A program made the translations under genes and the position numbers. The notes below the pieces were generated by a model. The model was given only the letters and a program-made list of their open reading frames with translations. It ran no database searches and was not told where the DNA came from. A DNA stretch of 12,915 nucleotides, taken from the NCBI GenBank assembly GCA_023415715.1, contig JAEZJP010000046.1:1-12915 (forward strand), in the 5' to 3' direction. Of the stretch, positions 12,893 through 12,915 are shown piece after piece; position 1 is the stretch's first letter; each line of letters opens with the position of its first letter. This DNA is from Bacillota bacterium (GTDB taxonomy: Bacteria; Bacillota; Clostridia; Christensenellales; Aristaeellaceae).

Positions 12893-12915
12893 TTGACAAG
12901 GTGTATGTGCTGTGT
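12893..12915 (+). promoter_or_regulatory. Left half of a probable strong promoter (-35 and UP-like region)
   Basis: Perfect TTGACA at 12893-12898 followed by exactly 17 bases to the window end, so a -10 would begin at 12916. A/T runs just upstream (12861-12889) resemble an UP element. Such arrangements are typical of rRNA, tRNA or other highly expressed units, but the -10 is not visible. Confidence 0.5.

Noticed and set aside
12691..12915. Minus-strand frame open from the right edge to TAG at 12691, and plus-strand frame from ATG 12838 to the edge
   Set aside because: Both are open through AT-rich DNA, overlap each other, lack ribosome binding sites and show no family resemblance. The minus frame could still be the end of a gene entering from the right.
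1..12915. CRISPR array, tRNA, rRNA, IS element or phage genes
   Set aside because: No spaced direct repeats, no cloverleaf or rRNA segments, and no transposase, integrase or phage structural motifs were seen on either strand.

Overview
The window looks like a chromosomal segment of a spore-forming member of the Clostridia (Firmicutes) with roughly balanced base composition. The signs are a proline T-box leader, strong AAGGAGG-type ribosome binding sites, GTG and TTG starts, a clostridial-looking spore photoproduct lyase behind a sigma-G-like promoter, a four-subunit 2-oxoacid:ferredoxin oxidoreductase operon, and a stand-alone TSCPD-domain protein. No phage, IS, CRISPR, tRNA or rRNA gene is visible.

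Left block (1-4157, minus strand). A promoter at 3613-3641 drives a T-box leader and the short, archaeal/eukaryal-type prolyl-tRNA synthetase (proS). Only 29 bases later come a membrane histidine kinase and a NarL-type response regulator, and then a possible third gene, overlapping by ATGA, that leaves the window at its left edge. No terminator is visible between proS and the kinase, so the T-box may also influence the signalling genes. Upstream of this block, and isolated by a strong terminator, is a small DUF4282-like membrane protein whose extended -10 promoter abuts an 18-bp perfect palindrome.

Middle block (4158-7091). A 55-aa small protein is followed by a foldable RNA segment and a clear terminator. 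A CofE-like protein (F420-0:glutamate ligase family) has a near-consensus sigma-A promoter and its own terminator. Next is spore photoproduct lyase with a sigma-G-like promoter, its likely GTG start and a serine where the Bacillus enzyme has its hydrogen-donating cysteine. A 44-aa minus-strand ORF with an ideal ribosome binding site lies between splB and the helicase.

Right block (7092-12915). A minimal DEAD-box RNA helicase and a TSCPD-domain protein lie on the minus strand; a cytosolic beta-propeller-like protein diverges from the latter. A 359-base gene-free stretch follows, unusually dense in perfect hairpins. The vorDBAC-type operon (ferredoxin-like, alpha, beta and gamma subunits) is tightly packed on the minus strand behind a TTGACA/TATAAT promoter. 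The right end is AT-rich and closes with a TTGACA box whose -10 would fall just outside, suggesting a strongly expressed plus-strand unit beyond the window.

I see no clear-cut new multi-gene system. The best leads are the spore photoproduct lyase active-site change, the CofE-like protein in an organism with no visible F420 context, the hairpin-dense intergenic element at 9655-9990, and the structured RNA at 4644-4784.
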